From NCBI GenBank assembly GCA_022813625.1, contig JAKLMB010000010.1, positions 620,001 through 684,000 on the forward strand: a DNA stretch of 64,000 nt, written 5' to 3'. This stretch comes from Aaosphaeria pasadenensis (Eukaryota > Ascomycota > Dothideomycetes > Pleosporales). Shown here one piece after another: positions 58,018-64,000 of the stretch; the first letter of the stretch is position 1; the number at the start of each line of letters is the position of its first letter. The position numbers were made by a program, and so were the translations under genes. The notes under the pieces were generated by a model that did no database searches, was not told the DNA's origin, and saw nothing but the letters and a program-made list of their open reading frames with translations.

Positions 58018-58919
58018 GACGGCCAGGAGGAGAGTTCGGGTATACGGGAGCAAGGGACGTCTGAAACGAATGCCAGGTGACAGCTACACCAGAGAGAACG
58101 TCCAAAGGGCTCAACGCATGATTTTGATGAAATTGAATGAATGCAATAAGGAGAGAATGAACATGGATGGATGGGAAAGTTAGGTACGAGTAGTGCAAAA
58201 GGAGCGACGCGCCCTTCTTGGGCGGGTAAGGTAATAATAATAGTGGTGGTAGTGCGTAAGCTGAGCAGCAGAGATGAATTTACCACTCTAGACAATAACG
58301 AAAAGAAACTTGGCGTGGAGCCTGATGAGCGGATGGTCAAGGCGACGGTGACGGTCGTCTAGTCATTGGCCTGGTCTGCAAACCGTTCCCCCTAAGCTGT
58401 CTGTTCGCCCAGATGCAAGAACAGGAGAGGGAGGCAGGGCGGGAGGGAAGATTGGTGATAATTAGAGTAGAGTAGTTGGGTAGTGAACTGCTAGGAAGAC
58501 GATCCGGACGTGAAAGGGGGGACGCGTCGTGGCCCAAGCTCCCAAATTATTGTCCCAAATTATTTTCTCCCCGGACGCGAATTCACCATTCACCATTCAT
58601 CGCGTCCTCATAATCCACCCGCAGTCTGGACAATGAAAATACCATACAAGCCTCACGCAGCCCACCTCCCGTCTACCCAAGCGACCATCTGGTTCTGCCG
58701 GCGAGCCATCATTGGGCCCATGATTCATCAGCCATCAGCCACCAGCCATCCACTGGAATAAGATCTCTCCCTTTCCTAGTCCTTAGTAGATGGATTAATT
58801 CCGTCCTGTGGGTCGATAGTCACGATGCCCGTTATCCCGACCAGAGATTGTACCTTCTTGTATAGCTCCGAGATCTCGCTACATCTACCTACTATAAGTA
58901 GTAGTCAAAGGGACTCGAC
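58018..58919. other. Intergenic region
   Basis: Promoter of the polyQ/A gene and 3' flank of the ABC-F gene. No gene or clear repeat. Confidence 0.5.
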
Positions 58920-61335
58920 TCAAGCCTTTACACTTCCCTTTCCCAGCTTCGCAGCCGTACGCGATGCAATCTCCTCGTACTGCTCCATCCCGCCGTCGAG
59001 CTTCTTCAATTGGCCTTTTACCAATCGATAGACAGTCCCTGTAGTGACCCCTGCCTCGTCTTCATCCGTCTCATCCTCTTCTGGATCCTCGTCCTCGGCC
59101 CCTGACACTAGCTTATATGGGCTATCTCCCTCGACCACAGTTCTGTTGACATCATCAGCATCATCATTGTCAAACAACGCTTTTATTTTCCTTGTATTGG
59201 TATTTCGGAACAAGGGCTACGTACCTCATAAAGAATCGATCGTGGGTAACGACTAACACTGCGCCGTCATACTCTCGCAGGGCGGTGATGAGACCAAGAA
59301 TGGTATCGGCGTCTAGATGCGTCGTGACCTCATCTTCCCGTAAAATTAGCCAGGAACTGAATGTATTTTCCTGGAAATACAATACCTAATATGAGCAACT
59401 GTGGCGGCGGCCAGAGAAGCTTCGCCAACGCAACTCTAACCTTTTGGCCACCTGAAAGTAGTCCAAGAGGGACGTCACTTACTACTTGACCTGAAAGACC
59501 CAGTTGTCCTAACAGTGCCCGCGCATCTTTTTCGATTATTTCACTTCCACAGAACTCCATGAGATGGGCGAGTGCCGAAATTTTTGGATTTCGAGAAGCA
59601 ATTTCCGAGATCTCTTCAACTGATTGTTGGGAGAATCGACCGAATCTGGCCCGCGCATGTCGACTAATGGTACCTTTCGTAGGCACAAGGCCACCTAGAG
59701 AATCGTCCCCGCTCCCCATGATTAAAGACACCAGGGTCGTCTTTCCAGACCCGTTGAGACCAGCTAGGCCGACTCGTGAGCCCGGATGGATGGTCAAATC
59801 GATGTCATTCAGTATTGGCACTCGTTTTCGTGCCGGATAAGAGAAGGATACCTTTTCGAGTGACACGATCGCACCTGGGAAACGAAGGTCTGGCGGCTGC
59901 TTGGGGAATCCAATCTTCACTGGTGGATCAAAGTCTGGGATTTCGATCTCTGCTCGGTTGGTGAGGTGGTAGCCTCCGAGATCCCGGTTGAGCTTGAACC
60001 TCCCCCCCTTGAGACCGACCTCTATGCCCATTCGCTCGTCCAGTTTCTTCTTTCGGGAAGCCGCTTGCTTAAGCTTTTTATCATCTCCCTTCTCTCGCGC
60101 AGCTTTGAGGTTGTTCTGCACGGACTTCTCCATATGCTTCTTTTGCTTGTCTTGTGCTGCCTTCATCTTCGTCAGATATCGAGCTTTCTTATGTCTTTCA
60201 CTCTCGTATAGGCTCAAGTTCCCTCGAAATTTTTCCAACGTTTGATTCCGAAGTACAAGTAACTCTTCCGCAGTTGCATCACCAAAGGCACGGTCGTGAG
60301 TGGTGATTAAAACTGTGGTTTGTTGGAGACCTTGGATGTAGTTTTGCAACCAAATGATGGACGGTAGATCCAAGAAGTTGGTCGGTTCATCTAGGAGAAG
60401 GACATCTGCGTACTGACAAAGTGCGCAGGCCAAATCGCACCTCGTCTTCCACCCACCTGACAGTTCCGACATTGGCCTGTCGATCTTGTCGTCTTTGAAA
60501 CCAAGTCCTAGGAGAACAGTCCTGGCTTTGGCCTCCGCTCCAGAAGCATCCATGAGCTCAAGGGAGGATTGAACATTGGTGAGCATGTCTGCTGCAGCTT
60601 GAGTATCTGCACTTATAACACTGGGATCGATGTCACTTTCTGCTTGCTCAAGCTGTGCCTGGGACTCTGCCACACGCTCCTCGAATTTGATCAACTCCTT
60701 CCTCGCCGTTTTGCCTCGGGCGCCACTCCTTCTCTCTGCAAGGCGATGGGCCTCTTTGAGCTGCAGCTGTAATCGTTCGTGGTGAAGTTGTCGATAGGCC
60801 TTGACTGGGGCTATGGGATTGGGGTGGTCGATCGCCTCGGAGAGTATCCTAGCCTCTCGCGTATACTGTTCCCTCATACGGTCACTTCGCACCACATGTT
60901 GCAAAACCGTCTCATCTTCAATCTTCAATCCGTCCAGATCTTCTGTAAGGGAATTGCGTGTTTGACCGAGAAGTAGAATTCTAGTACTCCATGGTATTCC
61001 GGGCACCAGTCCGTCACCGATCGCTTTGAGCAATGTCGACTTTCCGGTTCCATTTCTTCCAACTAGAACGTAATGCCTGCTTTCCACAAGATGAAGATGT
61101 GCATGTGATAACAACTCTCTATTCTTCACACTAATGGAGAGATCCTTGATAAGTATCTGCTCACAACAGTTAACATCATCTATTCAATGACGTGGGCAAT
61201 TGCGCTAACCTCTTTTGATGCAGGTGCATCGATAGCATCAAGCGCATATCTGGATTGCTGCGCGGTAACTGTTATATGTCCTCCGCCAAACTGCTCCTCC
61301 ACAGGCACAGCGCTCTCTTTCTCTCTGCGTACCAT
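58920..61335 (-). CDS. ABC-F family ATPase (ribosome-associated type)
   Basis: Exons are 61335..61210, 61156..59386, 59333..59225 and 59142..58920 (introns of 53, 52 and 82 bp), 742 residues. Two ATP-binding cassettes and no membrane segments. Cassette 1: Walker A GRNGTGKS (75-82), signature LSGGWKTR, Walker B LLLDEPTNFLD, switch His in ITTHDRAF. A long charged linker follows (RHKKARYLTKMKAAQDKQKK). Cassette 2: Walker A GLNGSGKT, signature LSGGQKVRV, Walker B LLILDEVTTHLD and THDRFFMR. Intron 2 splits the second Walker B after LLIL. ABC-F proteins act on ribosomes in translation or its control. In the second Walker B the usual Pro after Glu is Val. The last intron was set so that FFMR joins TVVEGDSPYKL; a 34-base alternative is too short to be likely. 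Confidence 0.93.
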
Positions 61336-61833
61336 TGCGGTTGTTAAGATTCTTCGCAGGATATCAAAGTTGACCTTTTCGAAGTCGATTTGGAGTATTC
61401 AAGTTGCGCAATTCGAACCGTTCGCCTCCAAGTTGATATAACCAATGCATTTACTCCTCGAGCTACGAATGCGGCCTAGCGCAAAGTGACTCATTTTGCG
61501 TCACTTCCGATGCAGTTCGAGTGGGGAAAGAGCAGCGTTGACGACATACACGTGACTTTGACCATAATTCATATTTGACCTTCGCCATAGAACATCTACG
61601 AGGAAATTAAAGTATTCAGAAAGCATGAAAATGCTCGGGCTACTTGGATATATGATTGGTCGTATTTATCTCAGGCACTGCCTTGAGACAAGGTAGATGA
61701 TTTGCACCGCCCATTTATCACGGCCTCAAGATGTGGCTTAGCCTTGTAGGCTCTCGAGATTATATTGTCACGATGGACAGTGTAGTAGTGCTCAATGTTT
61801 GAATCACCAAATTTCGACATATATCTTGTTCAA
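61336..61833. other. Divergent promoter region
   Basis: 498 bp between the ABC-F gene and the last gene of the window. Could hide an upstream first exon of the latter; I could not place one. Confidence 0.5.
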
Positions 61834-63319
61834 ATGGCCGAGTCCGAAATTTCGTCCAGCAACGTTGCCTGTGTGACGGGGTTGTGTTGGAGACTGTACA
61901 AAGACAGCAAGAATGCAGGTCTCGAGCTCACGGACATAAGCAAAGAGAGTAAGTACTTTTCCCTGTGCCGGGTGCTCGTGATCTAAGTACAATTAGCAAA
62001 TCTTCTTCATGTCGCGTTGCATGAGCTTCAAGATGAAATCAACGATCCTACTTCCCCCATCTCCCACTCGAGTCGCGACATGCGTGCAAAGCTTGGACAT
62101 ATCGTAAGGACATCCAAGCAAGACCTTGAAGAGTTAGAGCAGAAGTTGCAAGCGGATGGGTCTCAAGGAACTGCATTTACCGATGCATTCCGACATGCGG
62201 TGCAAGATAGACTCAGTAGCCACTCAACTAAGCTAAACCTCCTACTAGACGAACTCCACAAAAGGTCGTCATTTCCGAACGACGCATTGCAGAATGTTCA
62301 GAATCCGGCTCTTGGTCAGATAAGAGCCAAACTAGGTGTAATTCATCATGATATAATTACCGGCAAGAGAGATGCTTCGCTACTTACGAACCGGGAGAAC
62401 TTCAATCATTTAGAGCAGGAGTTGGTTGATGATAATATTTCTTTGGCTGATGTTACGTCTAACCGTGACGCTATCGCCACATGGTTGCATGATGTTCATC
62501 CTGAAACCGCTGGAGGAGAGGCTCCATCAATCCATAATGCCTCCTTGGTCAGTCCATCCAGTGTTTCCGTCTTCACTCAAAGGGAACCTGGTATGCCTCT
62601 GAATACGGACATTAGCAGTTTGCGAGACACCACAATTTCGGTGGGTACGAACAGAGAGCATAGCGAGATAGCACCAGAGTCTTTACTCGAATATTCACAG
62701 GCAGCTTCATCGGTACACACCCTTCGTCCACCCCAAGACACTCCTTCAGAAGCTACCATTAGAAACCACGAACACCAATCAACACAACTATCCCCTTCAG
62801 TGTCGGATCAAGAGTCGCAGAAAAACAAGACGTCGCAGGTCACCGCATACCCATCGACTGCACCCACGGGTTACTACGCGTACCAAATGCAAGAGCTTCA
62901 GGAACTCAACCTTCATGTGCGATACTCAAATCTGTCCAAGCAATATCTTGTCCCGAAATCAGTGCTACCATATTCCCAGAACTCGGCCATGACCGTGTTG
63001 ATTTACCCGATCTCGGAAGAAGATCGACAACAAGGCGGATCACATCGGATAACATACAAGAGGAAGGTAACGGAAACATTCTTCAATCCCGTGAAAGACG
63101 TGCAATATCGAAAGTGGCAGAAGGCATCAGTCGATGCGGAAATCAGTCCGGGCACTCCTATAGGAACAGTCTTGTCGTTTACGCAACAGGGGAATTGGAG
63201 CCACTGGGGGAAGAAGTACCGTGAACTTTGTGTCGTTATCTCTTCTGTGAGTACATCACATCATTGACCTCCCTGACTTCTCTGATGGTACTTCGTAGTT
63301 ACCTTCGACCACAAGATGA
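61834..63319 (+). CDS. Protein of unknown function with a helical, NLR-like N-terminal region
   Basis: Exons are 61834..61948, 61997..63246 and 63299..63319, 461 residues; if the last 52-base intron is retained the protein ends instead at 63267. The N-terminal region (CVTGLCWRLYKDSKNAGLEL, NLLHVALHELQDEINDP, IVRTSKQDLEELEQKLQ, HSTKLNLLLDELHKR) resembles the helical domain found at the start of many fungal NLR-type and related signalling proteins, as I recall them. No NACHT or NB-ARC P-loop, ankyrin or WD repeat follows. The middle is Ser/Thr-rich and disordered. The end (~330-460) is a compact domain with YQMQELQELNLHVRYSNLSK, TETFFNPVKDVQYRKW and GNWSHWGKKYRELCVV that I do not recognise. A hydrophobic start typical of such domains is missing, so a further first exon may lie upstream. 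Confidence 0.65.
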
Positions 63320-64000
63320 ATACCTAAAGCCGGGACCGTTACGAAATCTTGGAAGACCGTGTGAGACAAGAGATTACATATTATGAGGCCATGAAATATA
63401 CCATCTTCAAGCAAGCTGCCTATGCAGCAACAGTTCATTTGGCTCTGCATCTACTCCGTAGAGAGTGACACTTACAATGTGAGGAGATTAATCTGTCAGG
63501 CACAGTGAATCTCATTTACCTACCAGATGAAGTGTTGTACTTCGACCTCTACTCAATTCAATCAAGCACAGTCAGTTTGTACGGGTCTCATAGCCCATCG
63601 TCAAACAGTCACTACTTGCAACTCCTCATCTGCTATTGCTCATATCCGATGAGACATCTAATTAATTATACACCTATCTTCTCGTACAAAATCATCTCCA
63701 TCGACATCTTCACACCGCCTATCTCCCCCATTTAAGACATGTCTCCACTGCCAATTTGTCTAAGACATGTCTTATGAGAAGGAAACTCGCGAGATGCCAT
63801 GCTCTATGAAAGCACCACATGCGGAACCATGGGTCCTTGTACTCCCAGGAACAAAACCAGCTGCATGCATGCATGTACAGTACGTGTACATACATGTGCA
63901 GGACGCAGGACATGGGAGGACGAAGCAAGGCAGATCGTCTGGTTCACATAGAGCGTTAAACTAAGGGTGGAAGGTGCACTCTGTACCCCATAGACCATGA
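63320..64000. other. Right end of the window, no gene seen
   Basis: Only short open frames. A stretch of alternating purine and pyrimidine with TGCA/GTAC palindromes lies at about 63868-63902. Confidence 0.45.

Noticed and set aside
59191..59224. 34-base intron near the end of the ABC-F gene
   Set aside because: Too short; an 82-base intron with the same donor and a better acceptor joins FFMR to TVVEGDSPYKL in phase.

Overview
The window is nuclear DNA of a filamentous ascomycete (Pezizomycotina). The evidence is compact genes broken by short GT-AG introns of about 49-160 bp, single-gene transcription units, and fungus-specific families: an SAT4-type receptor-like protein, an AA9 lytic polysaccharide monooxygenase, an Asp f 4-type secreted protein, a Zn2Cys6 regulator, a KCH potassium channel and an HDEL-ended BiP. 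The class (Leotiomycetes or Dothideomycetes, for example) cannot be settled from the sequence alone. I rebuilt exon-intron models by hand; every multi-exon model listed keeps phase across its junctions, and doubtful ends are stated.

Layout. 0.1-8 kb: small Ala/Pro-rich protein (-), PP2A activator of the PTPA/Rrd family (-), AT-hook protein of unknown role (+), small SET-domain protein (-). 9-12 kb: secreted astacin-like metalloprotease (+) and SAT4-type seven-helix membrane protein (-). 12-15.5 kb: no recognisable gene. 15.5-25 kb: YqjM-like old yellow enzyme (+), BiP/Kar2 (+), polytopic membrane protein (-), bZIP factor (+) with a stop/start-overlapping upstream ORF. 26.4-27.5 kb: Asp f 4-like secreted protein (-). 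27.5-32.6 kb: a 5-kb stretch without a recognisable gene, holding a 73-bp CA microsatellite and a cluster of TATCGATA octamers. 32.6-46 kb: KCH channel (-), AA9 LPMO (-), kinase-like protein that appears to lack its catalytic loop (+), unknown glycoprotein-like membrane protein (-), fumarate-reductase-like flavoprotein (+), DUF1769 protein (-). An intron-containing tRNA-Ser(GCT) lies at 46.4 kb. 46.8-55.4 kb: GH3 beta-glucosidase (-), MFS sugar transporter (+), Zn2Cys6 regulator (-), BTB protein (-). 56-63.3 kb: polyQ/A protein with a zinc-finger-like N terminus (-), ABC-F ATPase (-), and an unknown protein with a helical N-terminal region (+).

How genes may work together. The clearest functional group is beta-glucosidase, transporter and regulator at 46.8-54.2 kb. 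The enzyme has no signal peptide, so uptake of a beta-glucoside followed by hydrolysis inside the cell is the simplest reading. The shared divergent promoter carries three copies of a GAGATTCTC palindrome and one everted CCG/CGG site, which are candidate operators. The AA9 enzyme, astacin and Asp f 4-like protein add secreted functions typical of plant-biomass-associated or pathogenic fungi. The rest are housekeeping or signalling genes. I saw no transposon, CRISPR array, virus remnant or large biosynthetic cluster.
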